From Chelydra serpentina (lineage: Eukaryota; Chordata; Testudines; Chelydridae): a DNA stretch of 64,000 bases. Positions 1 to 10,029 of the stretch are shown here, in pieces. A program made the position numbers and the translations under genes. The stretch covers positions 33,206,001 through 33,270,000 of the forward strand of contig JBAIAC010000008.1 of NCBI GenBank assembly GCA_037349315.1, in the 5' to 3' direction. Every line of letters starts with the position of its first letter. The first letter of the stretch is position 1. The notes below the pieces were generated by a model, which ran no database searches, was not told the origin of the DNA, and was given only the letters and a program-made list of their open reading frames with translations.

Positions 1-300
1 GGTAACGATCCAAGTAAATTAATTTCTTTGTAAACAAGTCTTAATTAAGGGTGTGACTAGACGTTACATAAATCTATCAGGTATGTGCTAAGTACTGATC
101 TCCTACTATTCTGGAATAACTCATGTGCCCATGTAATCAGTTATTAAATTAGCTTTTTATTTTAGGATTAATTTTCTCAGTACACTTGAATACAACTTCA
201 ACAGTGTTACTACATCATTTGTAACTTTAGTTTTAAATGGGAGAATGAGCAATATTTCACTAAGTATCAAGCACTAATTTTGTCTTTTAGAGGCATGAAT
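1..300. other. AT-rich unique sequence
   Basis: No ORF, repeat terminus or RNA gene is recognisable here. The composition is AT-rich and of ordinary complexity up to the sharp switch to C-rich DNA near position 330. Confidence 0.5.
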
Positions 301-830
301 TGCACAGACATGCATGGGTGGTGGGTGAAGCTTCCCCTGGAGGAGGCTAGCTCCCTGTCCCGCCTCTTCTGCCCATGGCCCTGCCCACACTCAATCCCGA
401 CTTCACCCCAGGCCTCCCCAGCTCCACCCCAGGCCCTCCCCCCTCCCCACTCACACACCCCCCCGCCTGCCAATCGCCGCATCCCTCCTCACCCCCCATC
501 TGACATGTCCCTCCTCACTCCCCCTCCCCCATGACACTCCCCCTTGCCCAGTCCCACCTCAACCCCTGCCCACCGCATGCCTCCTAACCTGCCCCCCACA
601 CACACACAGGGGAGTGGTGTCGAGGAGAGGAGAGAGATGATGAGTGGCAGGGACCTCAAGAGGCGGGAGGATGGAGTGGCGGAGAGGAGGAAGACTCACC
701 AGGTAGCAGCAGCAGACACAGGGAAGAGCAGAGCAGGAAGGGGAAGAGGTAGGGCCACCACGACACAGGTATCCTGCAGCGGATCGGTGCTGGCTTAGCT
801 TCCCCTGGCCTATTATACCCGCTGGCTATG
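300..830. repeat. GC-rich, C-tract repeat, unclassified
   Basis: The segment changes abruptly from AT-rich flanks to C-rich then G/A-rich sequence with CCCC runs and a short CA run near 600. The word AGCTTCCCCTGG occurs near both ends (about 329 and 799) in the same orientation. This looks like an interspersed GC-rich repeat rather than a gene. ORFs on both strands here are proline-rich products of composition. I could not find a target duplication, so class and exact ends are uncertain. Confidence 0.4.
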
Positions 831-2690
831 GAGCCATGCCTTCTACACCAAACTTTCAAATATGTATATTTTGGATATACTATCAAAAGTATTCATCAAT
901 AAAAGACTCTATGAAACATATTGGTAGACTATTGAAAGAGAAGGAAGGAAGGATAACATGCTTAAAAATAAGGGCCAGATTGGGCCCTTGCTCCTCTGTC
1001 TTACAAGGTCTTGCTAACCATGTTAAATGTTTGCCAAATAAGAAGGAAGAGTCTTCAGGGAAAGAATTTCTACCCCAATAGCTTTAATTTTTTTTAATAA
1101 CAATCTTCATGTAACCCCTAAAGGGAATCAGTTATCACCTCACTGTACCAAAACAAATGTGTAGTGTACTCTGTTAGGGAGGTACCTGGATATTGGAATA
1201 CTCACTTATAGAAATTAAAGGATTTATTGGAACACTGCAAATAATAACTCCAGCACACTCAGGCAGGGCTTAACTTCCTCCTAGCCCTCCTGAAAGAAGA
1301 CAGCAACATAATATGAAAACAAGACAATAACTTATCACTAAGCTACAGCACTGCCTACTATGGAGTTGCTCTCTGCACTGCTCATAACAATGTTTGAAAC
1401 AAAGAGATCACCACAAATCTGCACAGACATTATATCTTATCTTTTTTCTTTTCTTGATTTGTTTCTTGATTTTACTCTTAGGAATGTTTTTTTCTTTTGA
1501 CAAAAAATAAAATACAATAAAAAGGGTCATGGCTTGGAAACTTTCTGGTACTCTTTTGTAACGGAGGATTTAAAGCATCTAACTGGATATCATCTAAAAG
1601 AATGTACTTAAGCCAGTACTTTGGGAACTGAAGACCTTTAGAGTCATTTATAACTGTCTGGCATTGTCTCCAAAGAAAAGATGGAAATCAATGGAACTGA
1701 AAAACTAAATAGACTTGTCAGTTCCCTGAACACTGTTGAGATTCATGATCTAGATGAGTGACCAAGGATGATGAGGAGAGGAATGAAGAACAAAGGAACC
1801 AGAGAGAGGGATCATTGAATCATTCCTGCTTTATTCCAGTTTTGTTTTCCTCTCTTTTTCTCTTCCATGTTGTTTATCTGCCTTTGTCCCTGGATGATTT
1901 GTTGTAATTATTGTAAATGGTTGGAATTAAGGGGAGTTACTCTAACTGAATTGTGAAAGGATCACATACGTGTGCTTTCAGTCTCCTATACCAAATAAAA
2001 GAACTGCAGTTTTCAAGCCAAAACATGCTTTGATAAAAGCATCCTAGAAGCCACCATACAATCCAAATTCTTAGCTACAAAAATCAGCTAATCAAGTGCT
2101 GCTGGTGGTGGTGATTAGTAAACAGGAGAGAGGGTGTTGCAGAGATGTACCCACCATGCAGAAGTGTTCTGGGGCCTTCTGCCTTTCCAGAACAAATGCA
2201 AGAATATTCCCTACCCTCTAAAGGAAATCTAATCCCATTGCCTGAATCATGCCATAAAAGACTTTTGAACCTGCTTGTGGAAATTCAGTGTGTGCTCCCT
2301 GTACTACCTGCTAGCAGGCATACAGTAGCTTGGGACCTTGTCCACAGCCCTAATTCACTGGCCACACAGACTTGCTCCACCCTCTCAAAGAGCACTAGCA
2401 TCAGTCAGGGTTCTGCCTGTGTCCTATACAGATGCACTAGGGTGAGGATGCTGGGAGAAACTTGCCCTTCACTAACAATCTTCTCTGAAAGCCATGCCTC
2501 TGTCTGTACTGTACAGCAGCTAAAGGAAGTGGAATTTCTCTCTGTAGGAGAGGTCCACAGATTCTCAATGTGGATCGTCGCCTTCCTGTAGCTGCAGGAA
2601 GCAAAATCAAAGATGACTGGATGGCTGAGGAGGGAGTAGGCCCCACCTTACGAAGACTTCCTCAGTTTTGTTCTGCCCCCTGTAGCTACT
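831..2690. other. Stretch without recognised genes
   Basis: Mostly AT-rich sequence. An ORF at 2145-2591 (148 codons, plus strand) has no domain, repeat or bias I recognise and I regard it as chance. A canonical AATAAA lies near 1995 after a stretch that reads like a 3' untranslated region or an old LTR, but no coding sequence precedes it. A T-rich tract lies at 1441-1500. Confidence 0.4.
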
Positions 2691-2706
2691 GGCAGAGTGG
2701 TGGAAT

Positions 2707-3523
2707 TAGGGTTGCCATCTTTCTGCTCACACAAAACTGAACACCCTTGCCCTACCACCTGCCCCGCCCCTCATCGGAGGCTGCACCCATGCCCTGCCCC
2801 TTCTCTGAGACCCCGCCCCCCCCACTCACTCCATTCCTCCCCTCCCCATCGCTCATTCTCCCCACCCTCACTCACTCGCTCATTTTCACCAGGCTGGCTC
2901 AGGGGGCTAGGGTGCAGGAGGGGGTGAGGGCTCCAGCTGGGGGGTGCAGGTTCTGGGGTGGGGCCAGAAATGAGGGGTTCACAGTGCGAGAGGGGGCTCC
3001 GGGCTGAGCCAGGGGGTTGAGGTGCGGGGCGTGGGGACAGCTCTGGCTGGGGATGCAGGCTCTGGGGTGGGGCTGGGGATGAGGGGCTTGGGTTCAGGAT
3101 GGTGTTCTGGGCTGGGATCGAGGGGTTTGGAGGGCGGGAGGGGGATCAGGGCTGGGGCTGGGGCAGGGGGTTGGGGCGCTGGAGGGGGACAGGGATGCAG
3201 ACTCTGGGCAGTGCCTACTTCAATCAGCTCCCGGAAGCAACAGAACATCCCCCCTCCAGCTCCTATGTGGAGCATGGGTAGGCCACTCTGTGTGCTGCCC
3301 CGTCCGCAGGCACCACCCCCGCAGCTCCCATTGGCCATGGTTCCTGGCCAGTGGGTACTGAATGGGTAGTGCTTGGGGAAGGGGCAGCGTGCAGAGTGCC
3401 CTGGCTGCCCCTATGCGTAGGAGGTAGAGGGGGGACATGCTGGCTGCTTCCCGGGAGCTACATGGCATAGAGGCTAGCAGGGACTGGGTGTTCTGGTCGA
3501 AAACTGGACACCTGGTCACCTTA
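2707..3523. mobile_element. hAT-type non-autonomous DNA transposon, 817 bp, GC-rich
   Basis: The unit begins TAGGGTTGCCA and ends GGTCACCTTA, which form imperfect terminal inverted repeats. It is flanked on both sides by the identical 8-bp word GGTGGAAT (2699-2706 and 3524-3531). An 8-bp target duplication is characteristic of the hAT superfamily. The interior is extremely G-rich on the plus strand, with repeated GGGGCTGGG-type words and a CCATTGGCC segment. It holds no credible transposase, so it must have been mobilised in trans. Similar GC-rich units are abundant in turtle genomes, from memory. Confidence 0.8.
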
Positions 3524-3539
3524 GGTGGAATCCAGCACC

Positions 3540-4620
3540 TGCTGCAAAAGAGAACTTTAGATCACTAGTAATCTAGATAACATTTGATCTAATTTGGACA
3601 CATTGATCACCCTAAAAAAGGCTCCTGCTGTGTACCCCTACATGAGGGTGCAGAAGGAGCAGTTTGTGCCTTCTGCACTCCAGTCTCCTCATCTGCCATG
3701 ACTGGGAAGGGTTCTCTTTAGCCCTCTTCTCTGACCTAATAGTTGGTTCCCCAGGAGTTCCTCACCAGCGGAAAGTCTGGAAGCCGGGCCACAGAGATTT
3801 TGGAGAAGAGTAGGAAGATGAAGAAAACTGTCCCAATGCCAGAGGCGGATGCATGATAGGACTGCAGCCCATCTCGAGGAAACCATTAGTAGGACCAGCT
3901 GAATCCAATGTAGACAGAGCCAGAAGCAGCTGGTAAGATTGTTTCAGGCACACGCCCTGCCACATCCCAGGTCGGATCATCCTCTTGGGGTAGTTCAGTC
4001 TCTTTCCCTTAGCCCTCAGGGAAGGCAGGAATTGCACATGGAGAGGAAGAAGGGAATATCCCCTGAAGGAAGAAATTCCCTCTTGAGTTAGGGGTTTCTC
4101 AATTTGGCATCTTCAGAGGCCATCATTTTGCGTGTCTCAGGCAGCAGCTGCAGTGTCCCTTTGCAGGCATTCTATCCACTCTCAAAGGGGCAAGGAAAAA
4201 GAGAGGCCTGTTCGCCAAAGAAGTCCGCAGAACTCCTCATCTCGCTCAGGTTCCCAAACTCCACCTCCCTTCCAGCAACGGCGGGGGGGCTTTACCAGGT
4301 CTCCTGCTCAGAGCAACAGCAAAAGAAAACAGCCAAAAATGATTTAAGCATTACTGGGTTTTTATTTAGCCTCAGCAGAGCGCTGCCACAGGATTGCTAG
4401 AAACCCCTTCTGATTCCAAGATCACCGGCTACAGCAGCGTACAGTGTAATATGTCTGCACAGGCCTTTTTGGCTGAACAACTCACAGGCAATTAAAGGAA
4501 TAGAAAAGGGTGTAAAATGCCTGGGTTAACCAGACCCACTTAGCTATGCCACAACTACCAGGCTAACTGAACCTTGCCCATGATGCAGGTCAACCATGCC
4601 TAGTCAAGCCATTCATCCAG
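3540..4620. other. Stretch without recognised genes
   Basis: Ordinary-complexity sequence. A short basic, serine- and glutamine-rich ORF at 4132-4347 (plus) resembles the low-complexity linker of some retrotransposon gag proteins, but I cannot assign it. No terminal repeats were found. Confidence 0.3.
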
Positions 4621-5055
4621 TTTTAAGATCTACTGTCCTGTTTTTCTATGGTTTGTCCCCTGTTTGGTACTGAGACAAAACCAGATGTAGTTTTTGTCCA
4701 GTATCACGCACTGAGGACAGCTTTTTGAATGGCGCACCACTTCGCTCCTGCCAGCATGACCTTCCACGCACAATACATGTGAGGTCACACCATCGGGGCG
4801 GGGTGACACACTCTTCAAAATAGCATACTTCATGCAGTGTGACCTTGCATGCATAGTGTGTGTGAGCTCATGTCAACAGAGGCGGGTTCATGTGGATGGG
4901 GGCAGGCCCATGCCATTCCCTGAAGTACTGGAATGTTCGGTATTCTGCCAGGCTAATGGGCACTGCTCATTGAGGGTCAACCCTGCCCCAAGCAGCCTGC
5001 CATGCAGTACTGAGAGGGAGAGCAGCCCAGACATGGAGGAACAAACACGTGGTTA
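4620..5055. repeat. Possible interspersed repeat, unclassified
   Basis: The segment has CpG-containing, moderately GC-rich sequence that contrasts with the flanks and reads like a widely dispersed reptile repeat. I found no clear termini or target duplication. Confidence 0.25.
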
Positions 5056-5095
5056 GGGCTTTTGACTAATTTACTCTACCCACTTTAATCAGGTG

Positions 5096-5333
5096 TGAGT
5101 CATAAGAACATATTGGGTCAGACCAATGGTCCATCTATCCCAGTATCCTGTCTTCCTATAGTGGCAAGTGCCAGATGCTTCAGAGGAAATGAAGAGAACA
5201 GAACAATTATCAAGTGATTCATCCCCTGTCATCCACTCCCAGTCCTTAGAGGCTAATGACATCCAGAGCATGCAGTCCCTGATCATCTTGGCTAATAGCC
5301 ATTGATTGACCTATCCTCCATGAACTTATGTAA
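5096..5333 (-). mobile_element. CR1 LINE 3' fragment (minus strand)
   Basis: On the plus strand it starts with CATAAGAACATATTGGGTCAG and continues with words such as GGTCCATCTATCCCAGTATC. This is the reverse complement of the 3' end of the long CR1 at 58.06-61.73 kb, which finishes ...CTGGGCTAGATGGACC...TTCTTATG. Only the 3' untranslated end is present, as expected from 5'-truncated target-primed insertion. Confidence 0.8.
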
Positions 5334-5520
5334 GACTATGTCTACACTACCACTTATGTCAGCAAACTTATGTTGATCAGGGGTGTGACTATTCGACTGC
5401 CCTGAGTGACATACATTACACCAGCATAAACACTAACATGCACAGTTCTATGTCGGCAGGAGAGCTTCATCCTACAGCTCTTCAGTGTTGTCAATGCTGT
5501 GGGTAGAGCAAAAGGGAGAG
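5334..5520. mobile_element. Harbinger-like MITE fragment
   Basis: It begins ACTATGTCTACACTACCACT and contains alternating words such as TATGTCAGCAAACTTATG and CTATGTCGGCAGGAGAG that are partly self-complementary. TCTACACTA next to a terminus is shared with the Harbinger elements at 7.15 and 22.1 kb. The right end is not clear, so it is probably truncated. Confidence 0.45.
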
Positions 5521-5689
5521 ATAATTTGGTGCAGCTGGTCTTCCTTCTTATAGTTAAAGATTTTTATCTTATAGATATAGATTTTCACTCACATCCTCTT
5601 TCCTGCCAAAGAATGGCCACTTAATCAGGTGATAGTCCATTTGATTTTGTTAACACCTGGCTGAGGCATCAGCTAACCCTTTTTTCTCT

Positions 5690-6103
5690 GGGGACACAGG
5701 TCCTCAAGAACCCATGGAGAAAAAATAGGGGGTGCTCTGTACTCACGGGGCTGGTCAGGGCTGCTGCTCTGGTGGCCCTGGAGCTAGCCGCCAATCAGCT
5801 GTTCAGCAGCTGGTCCTAAGCTCCCGGCAGTTCTTCAGCAGCTGCCCCACCGATCAGCTGTTGAGCCAGGCTGTCCCACTGCTCAGCTGTTGAGTGCGGC
5901 TGCCCTGCCACTCACTCGTCTCTGCCCCCTTCTGCCCTCACTGCCCTTTAGGCAGGAGGGAACAGAAAGGAGCCAGTGGTGAAGGGGAGGTGCTCAGGGG
6001 AGACGGTATTGGGGGAGGGGGCAGAGCTGGTATGGGGCACTGTAGAGGGGTCTGGCCGTGGCTCGTCCCTCTCCTGGCATGGGGAACCACACCGCCTCGC
6101 TAC
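5690..6103 (-). mobile_element. LTR-like segment, minus strand, second copy
   Basis: Read on the minus strand this begins GTAGCGAGGCGGTGTGG at 6103, matching the start of the larger segment whose end lies at 7069. The remaining sequence down to about 5690 is GC-rich and does not clearly follow the other copy. It may be a truncated second LTR or a different element sharing a terminus. Confidence 0.35.
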
Positions 6104-7069
6104 TTCCTTTCAGTTGTGATGGGAAATTAGCCTGGCCATGGGCGTCTCTCGCCATGACAGCAGTAGAGGCAAAACACAAACAGTTATTCACGCCTGATCG
6201 GCGGGCAGTAGTGAGTCACAGGCTTAGGTCCTCAGACAGGAGCTGGGCAACTGTTATATAATGAGCAGGGCCCGGCCCTGGGTCAGGGCAGGGCAACAGA
6301 GCATCAATGGCTCAGGCCCCCAGGCAGTACTGAGAAAACAGTTTATGTCATTAGCAGGCCCAGGCCCTGGGTCAGGACGGGGCAGTAAAGGGTCAATGGC
6401 TCAGGCAGGGGCTGAGCAAAGGCAGGTAAACAGCAAGCCCAGGATCCTGGCTCTGAAGGGCCTGGGAGAGGGGGAGACTGCCACCCACAAGTTGGGTATC
6501 AGGGGGGACGCAGGCCCTGCCACTCCACTGCGTCCCAGCCCAGGGCCCTAGCAGTGGCAGAAGACTCGCTGCTGCATCAGCGGGGATCCTGGCCACAACA
6601 CACTGACATAGGCACAGGCAGTGCTGTAGACAGACTAGAGTCATCTGCCGCTGGGCTACTTCCTAACTACCCTCTAGAGGTACCTGGATCCGGACGGTGG
6701 TCAAGTACCATGGGCTCCTCAGGGTACCTGGGGAGGGGTAGACTTGGCAGCTTCTCTGGGTAACTTGCAAGGGGCAGGCTTGACAGCTCCTCTGGGCTCC
6801 GGTCAGCATCAGGCATCGGCAGGTCAGGCCAGTCTCTGGGTTCGCTGCCAATTGCCGGGGTCTCCCAACCGGGAGCTAGGCCGCAGGCATCCGGCCTCTC
6901 CAGCAACTGTTCCTCTAGTGAGCTCTGGGGTTGGGCTTTTATACTTCCTGTCCTACACCTTGATCTCTGGGGGCGGGGGCGGCATAGGATTCGCTGGCTC
7001 TGCCCATTTTGGTGACCGGAGAGGCTCGTCCCGATCCAGAGCGGCTCGGAACCATACCGCCTCGCTACA
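6104..7069 (-). mobile_element. LTR of a retroelement, probably Gypsy-like (minus strand)
   Basis: On the minus strand the segment starts TGTAGCGAGGCGGTATGG at 7069 and reads through a promoter-like GTATAAAAGCCC stretch (about 6935-6946 on the plus strand, TTTATAC). It carries a long open frame on the minus strand (6667-7074) rich in P, E, S and L, a composition common in reptile LTRs. No internal pol region follows it. The left boundary is inferred from the second GTAGCGAGG start at 6103. I could not identify a target duplication. Confidence 0.5.
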
Positions 7070-7153
7070 GGCACCCACCAGCAAAACGAAAAGTCAGTAC
7101 CTATGTCTGGGGAACTGGCTTGTGGCTGCTCTCCAGACTTGGAACATGTCTTA

Positions 7154-7170
7154 GCCCTGGTCTACACTAC
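7154..7170. repeat. Harbinger left terminal inverted repeat
   Basis: The sequence GCCCTGGTCTACACTAC directly follows TTA. The matching inverted form, TAGTGTAGACC plus AGCC or AGCCC, is found at the right ends of the two smaller relatives at about 8079-8094 and 23010-23025. TSD evidence for this long element is one-sided because the right end is lost. Confidence 0.7.
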
Positions 7171-7831
7171 GAGTTTAGGTCGAATTTATTAGCATTACAT
7201 TGATTGATCCGTGCACCCATCCACACGACGAAGCCATTAACATCGACGTCTAGGGCTCTTAAAATCGATCTCGCCACTCCACCCCCAACGAGGGGATTAG
7301 CGCTAAAATTGATATTGCCGACTCGAACTAGGCTTAGTGTGGACGCAATTCGACGGTATTGGCCTCCTGGATCTATCCCACAGTGCAACATTTGACCGCT
7401 CTGGACAGCAGTCTGAGCTCGAATGCTCCGCCCAGGTAGACAGGAAAAGCCCCGCGAACTTTTGATTTTCATTTCCTGTTTGGCCAGCCTGGTGAGCTGC
7501 AGGTGAGTGCAGATCTCATCAGCAGACCATGATGGACTCCCAGAACCGAAGACGAGCTCCAGCGTGGACCGAGCGTGAGGTACGCGATCTGATCGCTGTA
7601 TGGGGAGACGAAACCGTGCTAGCAGAGCTACGGTCCAAAAGAAGAAATACCAATACATATGCCAAAGTCTCCAAGGGCATGCAGGACAGAGGCTACAACA
7701 GGGACGTGCAACAGTGCCGCGTGAAAATTAAGGAGCTCAGGCAAGCCTACCAAAAAACCAGAGATGCAAACAGCCGCTCTGGGTCACAGCCCCAGACATG
7801 CCGCTTCTATGACGAGCTGCATGCCATTCTA

Positions 7832-8094
7832 GGGGTACGTCTATACTTACCCGTCGCGTCGGAGGCGCGGGATCGATGTTCTGGGTTCGATTTATCGCGT
7901 CTTGTCTAGACGCGATAAATCGAACCAGGAAGTGCTCCCCCGTCGACGCCGGTAATCCTGCTCTGCGAACGGAGCAGGCGGAGTCGACGGGGGAGCCTGC
8001 GCGCCGCGTGTGGACCACAGGTAAGTTCGAACTAAGATACGTAGCTGAAGTTGCGTATCTTAGTTCGACAGGGGGGGTTAGTGTAGACCTAGCC
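7832..8094. mobile_element. Harbinger MITE nested in exon 1 of the Myb-like gene
   Basis: Termini GTACGTCTATACTT and AGTGTAGACCTAGCC form an inverted pair. Internally there is a hairpin around TTTATCGCGTC / GACGCGATAAA (about 7891-7921), a second CCCGTCGAC / GTCGACGGGG pair, and a third hairpin pairing the TTCGAACTAAGATAC region with GTATCTTAGTTCGA. The same family recurs at 22097-23025, where it is interrupted by an LTR. Flanking triplets are not an exact duplication, so the ends are good to a few bases. It lacks coding capacity and separates codons of the Myb-like ORF. Confidence 0.8.
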
Positions 8095-8337
8095 TGAGAG
8101 GTGCAGCCAGCACTGACCCACCCATGTGGTATGACTCCGTATGTGGATCATCAGAAACCACAGAGGAGCATTTTCGGGGAGAGGAAGATGATGATAATGA
8201 TGCTCAAAATAGCTCACAGACACAGCAAGGAAGCGGAGAAGCCCTTTTCCCCAACAGCCAGGAACTCTTTGTCACCCTGGAGCCAGTACCCTACGAACCC
8301 ACCCAAGGCGTGCTTGATGCCGGAGAAGGGACCTCTG

Positions 8338-9250
8338 GTGAGTGTACCTCTGTTAAATTAATACATGTTTTATAAGCAAGCGTGTTTAATGATTAATTCA
8401 CGGCCAGTACAGCTACAGCTACTGGAAAAGTCTGTTAACATGTTCGGGGATGGAGCGGAAATCCTCCGGGGACATCTCCAGAAAGCTCTCCTGGATGTAC
8501 TCCCAAAGCCTGTGCAAAAGGTTTCTGGGGAGGGCAGCCTTATCCTGTGCTCTGTGGTAACACACTCTACCACGCCAGGCCAGTAGCACGTAGTCTGGAA
8601 TCATTGCTTTGCAAAGCATGGCGGTGTATGGTCCCGGTGTTTGCTGGCATTCAAGCAACATCCGTTCTTTATCTGTCTGTGTTATCCTCAGAAGAGTGAT
8701 ATCATTCATGGTCACCTGGTTGAAATAGGGGAATTTTATTAAGGGGGCATTCAGAGGGGTCCGTCCCTGCTGGGCTGTTTGCCTGTGGCTGAACGGAAAT
8801 CTTCCCCGCTGTGACCCATGCGGTGGGGGGAGGGGAACAGCGAACATCTAGGATGTGTGTCTGTGTGTGGGGTGGGTGTTGATTAGATTCGTGCTGCACG
8901 TTAACCCGAAAACCACCGCCCCTCCCTTTTCAATTGCCAACCAGTTTTAAATTGCCAGCCCAAACGCTGTTTGTTATGGGAAATGAGGAGGTTGCTGTTT
9001 GAAACCATTCCCACATTTTATGAAGGTTAAAGAAACCTATAGACTGTGGCTTACCATGGCTGCGTGCAAGCCGAATTCTGCTGCCCGCTGGACCTTCTTG
9101 TTTGATCTCTCACACCAAACCGGCAGACCCTCAATATAACAGGCAAAGTGCAACTTGGACCAAATGCACATGTGCTATGTAATGTTTGGAGCATTGTTCT
9201 CTAATATATGTCTTTTAAACTATTCCTCTCTCGTTTGTTTCCTCCCGCAG
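8338..9250 (+). other. Intron of the Harbinger Myb-like gene
   Basis: Consensus donor (G|GTGAGT at 8338) and acceptor (a pyrimidine-rich run ending CCGCAG at 9250) delimit 913 bp. Splicing restores one reading frame, which supports the model. The intron is unusual in holding a minus-strand open frame of 142 codons, described separately. Confidence 0.75.
8419..8847 (-). CDS. Antisense protein-like ORF in the Harbinger intron, function unknown
   Basis: The frame runs 142 codons on the minus strand without a stop. An in-frame internal ATG at 8709 would give a 96-residue product starting MNDITLLRITQTDKERMLL. The sequence reads like a real globular, helix-rich protein: it contains PDYVLLAWRGRVCYHRAQ, LLHRLWEYIQESFLEM and SPEDFRSIPEHVNRLF before TAG. 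Just upstream of the internal ATG the minus strand reads CCCCTATTTCAACCAG, a plausible 3' splice acceptor. An ATTAAA lies about 27 nt past the stop (plus-strand 8385-8390). It could therefore be a downstream exon of the minus-strand transposase transcript or a third gene. I do not recognise the domain. A fortuitous antisense frame cannot be excluded, but composition and lack of stops in an otherwise mutated element argue for past coding. Confidence 0.5.
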   Translation of the reverse strand: MFAVPLPPPHGSQRGRFPFSHRQTAQQGRTPLNAPLIKFPYFNQVTMNDITLLRITQTDKERMLLECQQTPGPYTAMLCKAMIPDYVLLAWRGRVCYHRAQDKAALPRNLLHRLWEYIQESFLEMSPEDFRSIPEHVNRLFQ

Positions 9251-9902
9251 CTGCAAATGTTTCAACGCCACCCCTTTCATCACCGTCCCAGAGGCTAGCG
9301 AAGATTAGAAGTAAAAAAAAAAGGAATCGAGACGATATGTTCACAGAGCTCATGCAGTCCTCCCACACTGAAACTGCCTAGCAGAATGCGTGGAGGCAGA
9401 CACTGAGGGAGTCCAGGACGGCAGAATTTGATCGCGTGGACAGGTGGCGTGCTGAAGACAATGACTGGCGGGCTGAAGTGAGTAGGTGGCATCAGCGTGC
9501 TGAGAGAAGGCAGGATGCAATTCTCAGGCTACTGGAGGACCAAACGGAAATCCTACGGCTTATGACTGAGGAAAGGCATATGGTTCAGGAAAGGCTGCCT
9601 GAGCCCAGACCGCCGCTACAGCCCCTGTGTAACCAACAGCCCTCCTCTCCGAGTCCCATAACCTCGTCACCGAGATGCCCAAGAAAGCGTTTGGGTGGCA
9701 TCCGTGCACCCAACCACTCAAGCCAAGAAAACTGTCCAAGCAACAAAAGGCTGGCATTCAATAAGTTTTAAAGTGCTGTGTGTCCTTGTCCTTCCCTCAT
9801 CCCCTTCTCCACCACCCATCCTAGTGCTTCCCTTCCTCCACCATCCATCCCGGGCGACCATGGCAGTTACTCCCATAGTTCCCCCTATTTGTTTGATGAA
9901 TT

Positions 9903-9908
9903 AATAAA
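9903..9908 (+). promoter_or_regulatory. Poly(A) signal of the Myb-like gene
   Basis: AATAAA lies about 130 bp after the stop codon at 9771 on the same strand, in an AT-rich context (TTAATAAAGAATG). Position and consensus fit the 3' end of the Harbinger Myb-like transcript. The convergent transposase gene ends at 10030, so the two transcripts nearly abut. Confidence 0.6.
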
Positions 9909-10029
9909 GAATGCAATTAATTTCCTCCGCAAGCGGTGACCACGGGGGGGTGGGCAGGGCGGTTTGGTTAAAGGGAAGTAGAATGAATCAAGGGGGAGGG
10001 CTTTTCAGTAATGGGGAAAAACTGAACTT

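Larger units (their letters stand above)
7529..9771 (+). pseudogene. Harbinger Myb/SANT-like DNA-binding protein, two exons, broken
   Basis: In Harbinger elements this protein binds the transposon ends and brings the transposase to the nucleus and DNA; that role is family knowledge. The start at 7529 gives MMDSQNRRRAPAWTEREV, followed by a tryptophan-anchored SANT/Myb helix region (W..REVRDLI..WGDE, then KELRQAYQKTRD, about residues 10-85). Exon 1 resumes after an inserted MITE with acidic sequence (EEDDDNDAQN) and ends at 8337 before GTGAGT. Exon 2 starts at 9251 after CCTCCCGCAG; joining them keeps the frame (…GTSG to AANVST…). Exon 2 ends in an arginine/tryptophan-rich coiled segment (WRAEDNDWRAEV) and a basic C-terminus stopping at 9771. 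Damage: the MITE at about 7832-8094 and an in-frame TAG at 9379-9381, probably a mutated CAG. Confidence 0.85.

Noticed and set aside
2145..2591. 148-codon plus-strand ORF
   Set aside because: No domain, no conserved motif, no splice or promoter context; length is possible by chance in this composition.
2979..3369. Glycine/proline-rich ORFs on both strands
   Set aside because: They lie within the GC-rich hAT element defined by an exact target duplication.
2700..3500. CpG island or promoter
   Set aside because: GC-rich but bounded by transposon ends and target duplications; few CpG relative to GC.
4132..4347. Basic S/Q/R-rich ORF as a DIRS gag fragment
   Set aside because: Resemblance is only to low-complexity linker sequence; no adjacent RT and no shared repeat with the DIRS remnant at 11.1 kb.
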